Shown: positions 17,555-26,808 of the stretch, in pieces
Layout: each line of letters opens with the position of its first letter
Position numbering within the stretch: position 1 is the first letter of the stretch
Origin: Bacillota bacterium
GTDB taxonomy: Bacteria; Bacillota; SHA-98; Ch115
Assembly (NCBI GenBank): GCA_013178415.1
Contig: JABLXA010000016.1
Location: 1 to 64,000, forward strand
Reading direction: 5' to 3'
Length of the DNA stretch: 64,000 nt
Position numbers and translations under genes: made by a program
Notes under the pieces: generated by a model
Database searches by the model: none
What the model saw: the letters and a program-made list of their open reading frames with translations, nothing else
Told to the model about the DNA's origin: nothing

Positions 17555-18559
17555 TCATATCCACTTTTTCCACCTGAAATACCAGAGCATCCCTGCGGTA
17601 ATGAGGGCCATGACTCCCAGCACAACAGGGTAGGCCCATGGAACGTTCAATTCAGGCATGTATTTGAAATTCATGCCATAGATCCCTGCGATGACCGATA
17701 GTGGCATCATTATGGTGGTGATGATGGTGAGGACCTTCATGATCTCGTTCATCCTGTTGGAAGTGCTGGAGAGATAGGCGTCCAGGACGCTTGACAGGAG
17801 ATCATGGTAATTGTCCACCAGGTCGAACAGCCTCAAGATATGGTCATAGGCATCCATGAAGTAGATGCGATTGGCCTCATTGATGAAAGGCTTATCCTTG
17901 CGCAGGATCAAATTTAGGATCTCCCTCTGCGGGGAGAGTGACTTTCGTATGCTCAGAATATTGTGGCGGAGTTCAAAAGCCTCTGAGAGAAGGCGTTGAT
18001 TTGGGGCCACGAACACCCGGCGTTCGATGGCCTCCAACCTTGATTCAACCTTATCGAGAACTGGGAAGTATTCATCTATGAGTCCGCGCAGCAGGCGATA
18101 CAGCAAAAAGCCGATTCCTCTCTGCGCCAGGTTGCTGGATGAATCATAATCCTTATATGCTTCCTCCACGAACTTCAGCTTATCAAGATGGAAAGTCACA
18201 AGGTAATTGCCGCCCAGGAAAACATCAAATTCCGTAATCTTGTGCCTTCGCCCCTGACCTGAAGGCCCGACAGCGTGGAGTATGAGAAAGAGGTATTCCG
18301 GGTATTCATCCACCTTTGGCCGCTGGAAACGATGCAGGCAATCTTCGATAGCCAGGGGATGGAATTGGAATACACTCTTCAAAAGATCAGCTTCCTCCTC
18401 TGTTGGCTCATCGAAATCCACCCAGAGGAAAGTCCCGGCTTTGAGGGCATCCGAGATAGCCTTGGTCAGGCCAGAGTCGATCCTGTCAGATGGAAATTCT
18501 CCATGAATACAGCCTGGCGCGAAAATCCGGATCAAGTCTTCTTGCGCCTCCCACTGCAA
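17555..18559 (-). CDS. corA: CorA-type divalent metal ion transporter
   Basis: 334 aa. It has an N-terminal cytoplasmic alpha/beta domain (about 1-230), a long stalk helix, and two C-terminal TM helices. The pore signature YGMNFKYMPE follows TM1 (about residue 291) and a basic tail WYFRWKKWI ends the protein. Homopentameric CorA channels carry Mg2+ and sometimes Co2+/Ni2+. It lies convergent to the Tad operon. Confidence 0.93.
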   Translation of the reverse strand: MQWEAQEDLIRIFAPGCIHGEFPSDRIDSGLTKAISDALKAGTFLWVDFDEPTEEEADLLKSVFQFHPLAIEDCLHRFQRPKVDEYPEYLFLILHAVGPSGQGRRHKITEFDVFLGGNYLVTFHLDKLKFVEEAYKDYDSSSNLAQRGIGFLLYRLLRGLIDEYFPVLDKVESRLEAIERRVFVAPNQRLLSEAFELRHNILSIRKSLSPQREILNLILRKDKPFINEANRIYFMDAYDHILRLFDLVDNYHDLLSSVLDAYLSSTSNRMNEIMKVLTIITTIMMPLSVIAGIYGMNFKYMPELNVPWAYPVVLGVMALITAGMLWYFRWKKWI

Positions 18560-18686
18560 CCCTTCGATCTATTGCAACCTTTCAGTTGTTTCATTGCATC
18601 ACCAGATCTGCGTTTGTCACATCTGCGGTCGATATTCACTCATTCATGGCAAGCCATGTCAGTTTATCAATTCGCTTCAAGTCATG

Positions 18687-20498
18687 TCAATAGATTTTAG
18701 CGGCTAGTACGACTCCGCTCCACGCTCCAAGGTTTAAGGCGAACTCTCCTCCAGCCGAGATCTCATGCCAATTACCGGCACCCAGGTTCTCGTCCATGCT
18801 GCCGCAAAGGCCGCCAGTGCTGAAGATGGCGCCAGCTTCAACGCGAAATATCTCGCGGGCCAGTATCTTGCCAGTTTTCCCGTCAGGAGCCAGGCGCAGC
18901 ACGATATCAGGAGATATCTTCACCCTTTGGGCTTCGCTGCACATGTTGAGCACCACAATGACCCCGTGATCTCGGTCCAAGGTGGCTCCCGGATCTAGGC
19001 CTTGCGCCCGAGATCGACCCTGTGTCAGGGCCTGGCCCTGTACCCGGACGAAAGCGACGGCAGCCTCGGGTTTCTTTTCTCCCATAGCTTCTACAAATGA
19101 AAGCCGTCCCCTTCTGAGAGATGCATGAGATTTCCTGAGGGCGCAAAGAGCACCATATAACCCCTTCAACCTGTTCCGTATTCCCTCCCTATATGGCCTG
19201 TCCCAGCCTATGAGGGAGGGATCAAACAGGCTGGGCCTTTCCAGTTCTCCGATCTCCTGACCATTATATATGAGAGGTATGCCATCCAGAGTGAACAGGA
19301 GCAGCGCCGCCGCGCCCAGGGGGGCAAACCCGAAGCGATTGGCTGACCTTGGCAAGTCATGATTCTCGAGATACTTTAATCTCAAAGATCCACGAGGGAA
19401 TTCACGTTCCTGCTGAACAAGGCCTTCAGGTATCGCATTTGCGCCTTTCCGCCCCTTCACTACATCCTCCAGGATCCGCGGCAGCTCTTCCTCATATGTT
19501 ACATCAAAGGCCAGGAGATTGTGAATTGGTTCATGAGACTCAGCCAGGAGCATGGCATCACTTTTGATTTTCTTTATTTCGTTCCTGAATTTCACCCAAA
19601 ACTGCACTGGGACCAATGCCGCCACATCACATCTGAAGCCATCGACATCAAAATCACCGATCCAGTATTTCCCGACTTGAATCATGTAATCTTCCAATTC
19701 CGGATTATCGAAATAGTTTAGCTGAGAGACATCATCCCATCCAAACCCTGCTCGTTGGATATTCCCATGACAATCTCTGCAAAACCACTCTGGATGCTGT
19801 GTCGTCAAAACGCTGTCATTGGAGGTATGATTTGCCACAAAGTCCATGATGACTCTAATACCCAGGTCGTGCGCGGCCCTGACAAGATTCCTCAGGTCTT
19901 CCTTTGAACCATACGCCGGATCGATACTGAAATAATCATAGATAGAATATGGAGAACCTAGAATGCCTTTTCGTCCGGCGAGCCCGATCTTATGAATCGG
20001 CATCAGCCAGATGCAGTTTACTCCGAGAGAACTTATGTCAGGCAACTTCCTTGTGATGGCGTTCAATGTGCCTTCTTTTGAAAAGACCCTCGGGAAAATC
20101 TCATATATTATGGCATCTCGGACCCAGTCCGGGCTCTCTACGCTTGGGCGATTGTGCATGAGACGCGGTCGAACGGAATCTAACGTAATCAACACCCTGC
20201 CTGAATCATCTACATCGATTACTGAATTGGCGCCGCCATATCCATTGTCAACTCGCCATGGGTTTGCCGGATCGTCGATCCAGCGTCCATCTACCACATA
20301 TCTATATTGGTAGATTCCTTCCCTCAGAGGGATTATTGTTTCCCATAAGTCTTTGTCTGATTTGGAAAGCGGATGTAAATCCATTCTCCATCCGTTGAAT
20401 TCGCCAGCAATTGAGACTGATCTTGCTCTAGAATCTTGATACCTGAAAAGAATACCACCATCAACCCCCACGGGTTGAAGGTCTTCTCTTCCTCCCAA
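18687..20498 (-). CDS. GH13 alpha-glucan hydrolase with N-terminal CBM48-like domain
   Basis: 603 aa. Residues ~12-95 form an E-set/CBM48-type glycogen-binding domain (VSIAGEFNGWRMDLHPL, GIYQYRYVVDGRWIDDP). The TIM barrel (about 130-480) carries the GH13 regions: VIMDFVANHTSND, GFRCDVAALVP (nucleophile Asp), LLAESHE (acid Glu) and YLENHDLPR (third Asp). Neopullulanase or cyclomaltodextrinase-type activity on maltodextrins is likely. There is no signal peptide, so it is cytoplasmic. The start is TTG with GGGGGAGG just upstream. Confidence 0.88.
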   Translation of the reverse strand: MGGREDLQPVGVDGGILFRYQDSRARSVSIAGEFNGWRMDLHPLSKSDKDLWETIIPLREGIYQYRYVVDGRWIDDPANPWRVDNGYGGANSVIDVDDSGRVLITLDSVRPRLMHNRPSVESPDWVRDAIIYEIFPRVFSKEGTLNAITRKLPDISSLGVNCIWLMPIHKIGLAGRKGILGSPYSIYDYFSIDPAYGSKEDLRNLVRAAHDLGIRVIMDFVANHTSNDSVLTTQHPEWFCRDCHGNIQRAGFGWDDVSQLNYFDNPELEDYMIQVGKYWIGDFDVDGFRCDVAALVPVQFWVKFRNEIKKIKSDAMLLAESHEPIHNLLAFDVTYEEELPRILEDVVKGRKGANAIPEGLVQQEREFPRGSLRLKYLENHDLPRSANRFGFAPLGAAALLLFTLDGIPLIYNGQEIGELERPSLFDPSLIGWDRPYREGIRNRLKGLYGALCALRKSHASLRRGRLSFVEAMGEKKPEAAVAFVRVQGQALTQGRSRAQGLDPGATLDRDHGVIVVLNMCSEAQRVKISPDIVLRLAPDGKTGKILAREIFRVEAGAIFSTGGLCGSMDENLGAGNWHEISAGGEFALNLGAWSGVVLAAKIY

Positions 20499-20551
20499 AC
20501 TGCCTCCCCCTTGCCTAAGAAACGATAGGACAAGATGACCTCCCCATAGAT

Positions 20552-20581
20552 ATTATAGGAAATCTGGGGACGGGACGGCAA
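20552..20581 (-). promoter_or_regulatory. Promoter of the GH13 gene
   Basis: Minus-strand TTGCCG (20581-20576), 18-nt spacer, TATAAT (20557-20552), about 50 nt upstream of the TTG start at 20498. Confidence 0.65.
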
Positions 20582-20743
20582 TTCCATTTTATCCCCAGGT
20601 CTACAGAGGTTTTTAATCAAAGGAATTTATTTCTATGATTGGCGCTAGCCTTTAAAGGAATTGGCCAAATGGTGGAGAATTTCGCATTCGGATCTGTCCC
20701 GAAAATGGGTTTTGCCACACGAGGCATTCCCATCCATTCGGCG

Positions 20744-20815
20744 GTGCCGCTATAGCGGTATGGGCATCTATCGGTGATATGGGCGTCCATCGAAAGTATT
20801 GGTGTCGATGGGAAA
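20744..20815. repeat. 18-nt palindromic element followed by three 19-bp tandem repeats
   Basis: GTGCCGCTATAGCGGTAT (20744-20761) is a near-perfect hairpin. It runs into three imperfect direct repeats with exact 19-bp steps: TATGGGCATCTATCGG at 20759, TATGGGCGTCCATCGA at 20778, TATTGGTGTCGATGGG at 20797. They lie between the GH13 promoter and the ChbG-like gene. The same 18-nt hairpin design recurs at 43230 and 43295. Confidence 0.6.
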
Positions 20816-20844
20816 CCATCTGTTGGAGGAGGTCGAAATGATCC

Positions 20845-21834
20845 ATGTGTAACCTGATGATACCTGCTTTTCTGGCGATCCTTGGCCTGAGTCTCATACT
20901 GGTGGCGGGCGCAGAGCCCGTTTGCGCCGAGTCTCCCCCGATGTATTCCAAGTCTCCCAATGTGGCCGAGCGGCTTGGCTACCCGGCGGATTCCAAGCTT
21001 CTGATCATTCATTGCGATGATACCGGCCTCAGCTATGCGTCAAACAAGGCTGTTCAGGAACTTCTGACTCGCGGAATTGCCAGGAGCGCCAGCGTGATGA
21101 TGCCATGCTCATGGGCTTATGATTTCCAGAGGTGGTTTGAAAAGCATCCTGAGTATGATGTGGGCATACATATCACCCTCACCAGCGAATGGGATACTTA
21201 CCGTTGGAGACCTATCTCCTGCGCCTCTGAGGTCGGCGGTCTCATCGACCAGGAGGGGTTCATGTGGCGCGATGTGCGCGGCGTCGCATCTTCAGCCTCC
21301 CCAGAAGAGGTCAAGAAGGAGATTAGGGCTCAGGTCAAACAGGCCCTTGATTGGGGGGTAAGACCTACGCATCTGGATACCCACATGGGCACTGTATTCG
21401 CGACACCGGGATTTTTCGAGGCGTATATAGAGGTTGCCGGGGAATTTGGAATATTGCCCATGCTTATAAATCCCACAGAGGAAATCATCAGGGATTTTGA
21501 GAGCATGGGAGTTCCTCATGCCGGGGCCCTTGCGGAGAGAATGCGCGACCTTCCTTTCCCAAAGCTAGACAATCTCATCACTGATTTTGGCGGCGGTGAT
21601 GACTATGAATCTCGTAAGCAGGCCATCTATCAAGTGCTTCGAGATCTCAAGCCCGGACTTACTCAAATAATCATCCACCCCGCCCTGGACACCCTGGAAA
21701 TGCATTCGATAACCGATTCTTGGAAGGCGCGGTATCTTGATTACAAGATATTCATGGAGGATGAGACCCAAAGACTTCTTGATGAGCTCAATATCAAGGT
21801 GATCACCTGGAAGGAACTGGCGTCACTGATGTGA
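20845..21834 (+). CDS. Secreted ChbG/YdjC-family carbohydrate deacetylase
   Basis: 329 aa. A signal peptide (IPAFLAILGLSLILVAGAEP, cleavage near VCAES) precedes a ChbG/HpnK-type domain: LLIIHCDDTGLSYASN (metal-binding Asp pair), VGIHITLTSEW, and RPTHLDTHMG (His/Asp ligands). Family members remove acetyl groups from N-acetylated sugars such as chitooligosaccharides; most are cytoplasmic, so export is unusual. The strong SD GGAGGAGG (20824-20831) sits better for ATG 20838, which opens a four-codon ORF (MIHV, stop at 20850-20852) overlapping this start. Translation of ChbG may therefore depend on the mini-ORF. Confidence 0.82.
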   Translation: MCNLMIPAFLAILGLSLILVAGAEPVCAESPPMYSKSPNVAERLGYPADSKLLIIHCDDTGLSYASNKAVQELLTRGIARSASVMMPCSWAYDFQRWFEKHPEYDVGIHITLTSEWDTYRWRPISCASEVGGLIDQEGFMWRDVRGVASSASPEEVKKEIRAQVKQALDWGVRPTHLDTHMGTVFATPGFFEAYIEVAGEFGILPMLINPTEEIIRDFESMGVPHAGALAERMRDLPFPKLDNLITDFGGGDDYESRKQAIYQVLRDLKPGLTQIIIHPALDTLEMHSITDSWKARYLDYKIFMEDETQRLLDELNIKVITWKELASLM

Positions 21835-21895
21835 TCATGGTCCATAACGACAGGGAAACCGGGCTGATAGCGACAAGAAATTGAGCTCGTAATCG

Positions 21896-21943
21896 CAAAA
21901 AGGACTGAGCCCCTGAGAGCTGCTCATGGCAAGCTTCAGGGGC
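21896..21943 (-). terminator. Terminator between convergent deacetylase and amidase genes
   Basis: GCCCCTGA (21909-21916) pairs with TCAGGGGC (21936-21943), extended by AGCT/AGCT. On the minus strand CCTTTTT follows a few bases after the stem, so it terminates the amidase transcript; on the plus strand no T-tract follows. Confidence 0.6.
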
Positions 21944-21973
21944 ATCCATAGGGCGGGTCGAATTGCAGGCACA

Positions 21974-22846
21974 TCAAGGCGAGACGCCGAAGTGGTCTGC
22001 GATGCCCCGATAGATGTAGTATCCTTCCCGCCAGGTATACCCGGGATCCTTTAACCGGGCTTCCTGGTATGGGTTGGTGATGAAAGACGCTTCTGTCAGG
22101 ATGGCAGGCATCCGGGTATAACGCAGCACATAGAAATTGGCGGTTTTAGGGCCATGATCGGCGAGTCCGAGCCCTCTCACAAGGCTCCAATGAACCCTGT
22201 TTCGCATGTCCATACTGGTCCAACTTCCGTAGGTATAGGCATATGTCTCTGTCCCGTTATATGCTGGATTGACAGAGGCATTATGATGGACAGAGATGAA
22301 TCTATCAGCTCCCCATTGGTTCGCCATATAGACGCGGTCTTCCAGGCTCACATCATAGTCACCATAGCGCGTCATCCTGACAGTTGCCCCACCATATTCA
22401 GCAAGGCAATTCCTGAGAGCTGTGGCCACGCGAAGATTTACATCCTTCTCGGTGAGCCCGGTAGGTCCCACTGCCCCCGGGTCCCATCCGCCATGGCCTG
22501 GATCTACCATAAAGGTTACTCCTCCAAGTCCACCCCTAGCACTTGCAATTTGCGTAGCGCCTATCCATGCTAGAGTTGTGATGCATATGACCGCCGCGAT
22601 CAAGATGAAGCAGGGGTTTTGGAGCGCTCTTCTAGGCAACTGATGGCCGGAAACGCCAATCCGTCCACGCGCAGACTGGACAGTTATCATCTTTCTGTGA
22701 TCTGCCGTGTTCTGACGATCTACTATCTTTTGGCGATCTAGCACCTTCCCATGATTCTCTGCAATCCCGATGGTTTCCTTTGAAAACGAGCAACTTCCTG
22801 ACTGGCCAAAAGACAGCCAGCCGCACACTCCCTTAGAATTCCGCAT
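21974..22846 (-). CDS. N-acetylmuramoyl-L-alanine amidase (Amidase_3)
   Basis: 290 aa. After a basic cytoplasmic stretch and a TM segment (residues ~75-100, FILIAAVICITTLAWIGA), residues ~110-290 form an Amidase_3 catalytic domain. Seen: FMVDPGHGGWDPGAVG (zinc His), TEKDVNLRVA (zinc Glu), FISVHHNASVN (zinc His) and PAILTEASFITN (catalytic Glu). It cleaves the amide between muramic acid and the stem peptide and acts outside the inner membrane. GAGGAGG lies 8 nt before the ATG. Confidence 0.92.
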   Translation of the reverse strand: MRNSKGVCGWLSFGQSGSCSFSKETIGIAENHGKVLDRQKIVDRQNTADHRKMITVQSARGRIGVSGHQLPRRALQNPCFILIAAVICITTLAWIGATQIASARGGLGGVTFMVDPGHGGWDPGAVGPTGLTEKDVNLRVATALRNCLAEYGGATVRMTRYGDYDVSLEDRVYMANQWGADRFISVHHNASVNPAYNGTETYAYTYGSWTSMDMRNRVHWSLVRGLGLADHGPKTANFYVLRYTRMPAILTEASFITNPYQEARLKDPGYTWREGYYIYRGIADHFGVSP

Positions 22847-23042
22847 TTACAGCCTCCTCTCTACGGGGCTCTCCCATGCCCCCTTGAGCATCGGCATAGA
22901 ATCATCACGATTCCAGCCATTGAAGATTACCCTTGTCCATCTTTCAATGCGAGGCATCACCTCCTTGAAATGGCGCCTCAGGGCGGCGGGCAGCGCCCGG
23001 CGCGACCGACTACCCTGCAAGATTATGAGTCGAAGCTCAATA

Positions 23043-24422
23043 TCAGAATAAGACGTTATAAAATACCTTGATACGGCCATATCCTGAGGAACTGTTCTGA
23101 TAGGCTGAATAGTCCAGTCCTATCTCGGAGGATGGTGAGAGCTCGCGGGTTACCCCCATCGTATAACTCAGGGTTGGTATCTTTTCATAGAGTCCCTTCG
23201 TCTTCGCGTCCTCCGGGTTATTGAAAGCAAGATATGTTGCTGTTCCATGGATCATTGTCTTGGGGCTCAACCGCCTCTCATATGAAACACGGATGCCTTT
23301 GGTATTCTCATAGAGTCCTAGTTCCGTTCCTCCAGCAGATTGGGAAGCGGAAAAGGTAGGCTCGAAACCAGGCGGCAGCCAACCTGCTGTTATGGAAAGG
23401 TGGTGCTTGTCTGAATCGAAAACATCCGTGGTGATGGCCCATCCTGTCACCCAACCCTTGTTGAATTCAGGCCCAAAAGTAGTGGGAGGCCGCATAAATG
23501 CCACCTCGCCTTTTACCTTCCGCCCCAAAATATGCCCAATGAAATCAATGCTTTGACCACGCTCGTCCACGAGCCCCGAGAAAAGATAGTTATATCCGAG
23601 AGACCAATCGCCAGCAAGCATCTCGGCACGCAGGGCTATGAGGTCATCGCTTCCTATCACTATGTTGCTTGCTCGCCCATATTGCGAGCTGAGACGTGAG
23701 TAAAGAAGTGAGACATTGATTGTCGGGGTTACTTTGCCCGTCGCGAGTATCCCCTCAAATGGAGAGACGGTGCTTTTGCAGAGAAGCCCGACTGGTCCCA
23801 TTGAAGCATAGAGCCTTCCTGCTGTCACACTGAACCTCTTACCAACATACCTGAAGTTCACTTCGTCAATCAGTAGAGGACCGAAGGTCGGGTTCATTCC
23901 GTAGCTTCCGTCGCTTGGGAATTGGACGCCCCAGACACCCTGACTGGCGAGGCTGACATATATATCTGAGCGTGGCCCCGTCTGAGCCAGCAGATTTAGC
24001 TCCAGATCCTGAGTGAATCCAGGACGTCTTGCTCCGGATGAAGTCTTGTCATCCTCCTTTTTCTCATTTTCGGAACTCGTCTGGCCCTGAAATTTTTCAG
24101 GGTGGCCAGTGAAATAGTCCGCCGAAAGGCTGAACTTCCCGCCTATCTGAAGACGTCCCGGGTCTGAAGTGAAGCCCTGATTAGTATCTTTTACGGAAGC
24201 CTCCTCTGTCAAAGGCTCTGCCAGTTTCAACTCGGCTGGCTGCGCCGACTCATTTTTCGCCGTGGAATCTCCCGTAGATGGCGCGGCAAATGCCGCCGCA
24301 TCAAACATCGTCTGTATGGCGGTATCACAGATAGTCGGGTTCTTGATAAAGGGAGGAACTACAAAAAGAATGAGACATAGACTTGTAACGCAAAAATAGG
24401 CCTTGTGGTTCCGCATATGCAT
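23043..24422 (-). CDS. Putative outer-membrane beta-barrel protein
   Basis: 459 aa. It has a signal sequence (about residues 8-48, ending AAAFA), a low-complexity Ser/Glu/Lys linker to ~150, then alternating hydrophobic/polar strands rich in Gly and aromatics (for example FRYVGKRFSVTAGRLYASMG, WSLGYNYLFSGL). The last residues, IKVFYNVLF, end in Phe like a BAM-recognised beta-signal. I infer an outer-membrane porin or alginate-export-like barrel. Family identity is unknown. Together with the Tad secretin it argues for a diderm cell. Confidence 0.7.
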   Translation of the reverse strand: MHMRNHKAYFCVTSLCLILFVVPPFIKNPTICDTAIQTMFDAAAFAAPSTGDSTAKNESAQPAELKLAEPLTEEASVKDTNQGFTSDPGRLQIGGKFSLSADYFTGHPEKFQGQTSSENEKKEDDKTSSGARRPGFTQDLELNLLAQTGPRSDIYVSLASQGVWGVQFPSDGSYGMNPTFGPLLIDEVNFRYVGKRFSVTAGRLYASMGPVGLLCKSTVSPFEGILATGKVTPTINVSLLYSRLSSQYGRASNIVIGSDDLIALRAEMLAGDWSLGYNYLFSGLVDERGQSIDFIGHILGRKVKGEVAFMRPPTTFGPEFNKGWVTGWAITTDVFDSDKHHLSITAGWLPPGFEPTFSASQSAGGTELGLYENTKGIRVSYERRLSPKTMIHGTATYLAFNNPEDAKTKGLYEKIPTLSYTMGVTRELSPSSEIGLDYSAYQNSSSGYGRIKVFYNVLF

Positions 24423-24520
24423 TCTATTTATCTCCTAAATATTTAAATATTTGAAAACAGATTACCCTTGAATCAGATTTTCCCTGTCAATCCTGGCTTA
24501 CGCGAAAGAGTGATGGAGAA

Positions 24521-24574
24521 TAGCTCTGCATTCTCTTGCGACGCATATGATACCATCTTATGCAGAGCTAGCAA
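24521..24574 (-). promoter_or_regulatory. Promoter and 11-bp inverted-repeat operator of the barrel gene
   Basis: Minus strand: TTGCTA (24574-24569), 16-nt spacer, TATCAT (24552-24547). TAGCTCTGCAT (24521-24531) and ATGCAGAGCTA (24560-24570) form a perfect 11-bp inverted repeat flanking the -10 box. The geometry fits a repressor operator or a 5'-UTR hairpin. Confidence 0.5.
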
Positions 24575-24715
24575 GCGAAATATTGCGTCACAGCCAGATA
24601 ATTGACATTTTCGCCGCTTCCTTAATGATTTCCTGCTGTGGCGCGCTTAGGTGATGATGGGAATTTGTGGGAAAAGGTCGACCTACCTAAAAGATAGAAA
24701 ATCAGGCTACTATGG

Positions 24716-25420
24716 CTATTTGGAGATCGTGGACCGCCCAACCTGCCTGCGGGAATTGCGTATAGGATGAGAAACGTCCAAGAGACCATTGATAACCAGC
24801 ACCCAGGCGAGACATATCTCTATGTAAAGGAAAATGGCTCCCACCTTCCTGAGTGTAGGGTAATCATTGGCCTTGCTGAACAGTACAAGGGAGAAGCCTG
24901 TGAGGACGGCAACGAATTGCAGCCGTGAGACGGTATTGGGGCTGAAGTTGGCCGGCCCCATCGCAAGGGCCAGTATCCGCGCCTTGGTATCCTTAAACTC
25001 GAGATGCGATGCCTTGATTCTGTCGGTAATTGTCACGATCACCTGCGGAATGATGATGAGGATGACCATGCCAGTGCCAAGCGCCCCACTCACGAGAGCG
25101 AGTATGCCCATCCAGCCGCCGACCAGCCAGTCTGAGAAATGGTCAAGATAAGCTCCGGCGCGCGAACTCAATTTTCTGGCGCGAGCGAGCATACCGTCGA
25201 TGCTATCGGTAAGTGCGGCCGCGATTAGCACCCAGGTCTGCGTCTTAAGTGGCTGACCGGCCAAAAACAATATTATGGCTACGCCAACCAGGCATATCCT
25301 GAGCGCCGTGATATGATTGGGGTGAATCCACCGCGGCATAAGGAGCCCTACAATACGTCCAAGAGTCCGGTCCCGGAGCTTCTCTTCGAAAGACGTCAAC
25401 CGCTCAAACATGGACTTCAT
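24716..25420 (-). CDS. CDP-alcohol phosphatidyltransferase family membrane enzyme
   Basis: 234 aa with about six hydrophobic segments. The complete CDP-OH-P motif DxxDGxxAR(x8)GxxxDxxxD is present as DSIDGMLARARKLSSRAG then AYLDHFSD (about residues 73-98). These enzymes transfer a phosphatidyl group from CDP-diacylglycerol to an alcohol (glycerol-phosphate, inositol and others). The substrate is not evident. AAAGGGGA precedes the ATG. Confidence 0.88.
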   Translation of the reverse strand: MKSMFERLTSFEEKLRDRTLGRIVGLLMPRWIHPNHITALRICLVGVAIILFLAGQPLKTQTWVLIAAALTDSIDGMLARARKLSSRAGAYLDHFSDWLVGGWMGILALVSGALGTGMVILIIIPQVIVTITDRIKASHLEFKDTKARILALAMGPANFSPNTVSRLQFVAVLTGFSLVLFSKANDYPTLRKVGAIFLYIEICLAWVLVINGLLDVSHPIRNSRRQVGRSTISK

Positions 25421-25572
25421 TTCCCCTTTCTTTCATATCCTATGCCAATATTCTCGATAATTGATATGATTCCTTGTCAAACCCTGTTGTGGACCAGCGA
25501 CAGATTCGATGATATCATATCTCTTGAGGAAAGCATAAGGCCAACGGCCTGAATATTTTTGGAGTGATCCGA

Positions 25573-26748
25573 ATGGACTGGAACGATCTCCTAGAGCGGC
25601 TGGGACGCGGAGAGGGTATCCATACGGAATTCAAGCTTAAGATTCCCCACCCTGACGATTTGGCGGCAGCCATAGTCTCTATGGCCAACACAGATGGAGG
25701 CGAAATCATTATCGGAGTAAATGATCTGCGCCAGTCTGTAGGTGTGGATCTTAACGAACTTGATGCAATTATGAAGCAGGTGGACAATGTCGCCCGGAAT
25801 AACTGTGAACCCCCTTTGACCGTGGTTCAGGAGACAATCCCTATACCACATGGGAAAGATAAACTCTGTGTCATAATCCATGTGCCGAAGGGACAACAGC
25901 GTCCTTATCGCACTAATCGTGGTGTATATTACATTCGAACTACTTCAGGCCGCCAGCAGGCTTCTCGTGAAGAACTCTTGCGTCTTTTTCAATCAGCTGA
26001 GGCCCTACATATAGATGAACTCCCATGTCGTGGCACTTCCACGGCCGATCTGGATGTTCCATACTTTCTCAAGTTTTTTCAGCATGCCTATGGCTTGACC
26101 ATCGAAGAGTCAGGGCTTTCGTTGGAACAGGTATTGAGGAATATGCGCCTTTTGACCAAGGATAATAACTTGACCTTGGCCGGGATGGCCCTCTTTGGCA
26201 GGCAACCGCAACATTTCTATCCCCATATGGCCGTTTACTCGGCTCGAATGGAAGGCAAGGATATGAGTGGTGACATATTGGACCGTAAGGACATAGAAGG
26301 CAACTTGGAAAGTCAGCTTCTGGGAGCAGAAGCCTTCATTCGTCTTCACTTAAGAGAAAGACACAGGATTAGAGGCTTTGAACCCGAACGCCAGCTTGAA
26401 TTGCCGCCAGAAATATTCAGGGAAGCCATAATAAACGCGCTGGTTCACAGAGACTACACCGTCCGGGCTCCTCTTCGCCTGCTGATCTTCGATGATCGTG
26501 TAGAGGTTCACACTCCTGGGAAGCCTCCTAATACTGTGGATGTTGAGGCAATGAAAGCAGGAATTCATGTGCCGCGAAATCCTATTATATTGACTCATAT
26601 GGCCAAAATGGGGTATGTGACGCGGATCGGAAGCGGGGTGCCGCGAATCTTTCGGCTGGTCACTGAAACCGTCGGACGTCCACCAATTTTGGAATTGACA
26701 AGTGCGGAGCTTATATTGACTGTACCCCGGCCGGATCCATATCTCTAG
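25573..26748 (+). CDS. AlbA_2 (Schlafen-type) DNA-binding / RecG-like ATP-binding regulator
   Basis: About 391 aa. Residues ~15-135 match the AlbA_2 domain (EFKLKIPHPDDLAAAIVSMANTDGGEIIIGV written in two parts here: HTEFKLKI and ANTDGGEIIIGVND). The C-terminal half matches HATPase_c_4 of putative transcriptional regulators (PPEIFREAIINALVHRDYT, GKPPNTVDVEAM, RIGSGVPRIF). The family is broad and function is poorly defined. I chose ATG 25573 because TTTTGGAG is 9 nt upstream; GTG 25564 is also in frame. Confidence 0.82.
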   Translation: MDWNDLLERLGRGEGIHTEFKLKIPHPDDLAAAIVSMANTDGGEIIIGVNDLRQSVGVDLNELDAIMKQVDNVARNNCEPPLTVVQETIPIPHGKDKLCVIIHVPKGQQRPYRTNRGVYYIRTTSGRQQASREELLRLFQSAEALHIDELPCRGTSTADLDVPYFLKFFQHAYGLTIEESGLSLEQVLRNMRLLTKDNNLTLAGMALFGRQPQHFYPHMAVYSARMEGKDMSGDILDRKDIEGNLESQLLGAEAFIRLHLRERHRIRGFEPERQLELPPEIFREAIINALVHRDYTVRAPLRLLIFDDRVEVHTPGKPPNTVDVEAMKAGIHVPRNPIILTHMAKMGYVTRIGSGVPRIFRLVTETVGRPPILELTSAELILTVPRPDPYL

Positions 26749-26808
26749 ATCTCTAAGCCTTGTCGCAAGGATGCTGCTGTAGTAGAATAACCACGGAGGT
26801 GTTTTGTG

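Noticed and set aside
22847-23080. 77-aa minus-strand ORF between barrel and amidase genes
   Set aside because: It overlaps the barrel gene end and stops just before the amidase ATG, but has no SD or family motif; the amidase SD lies inside its last codons. Cannot be supported.
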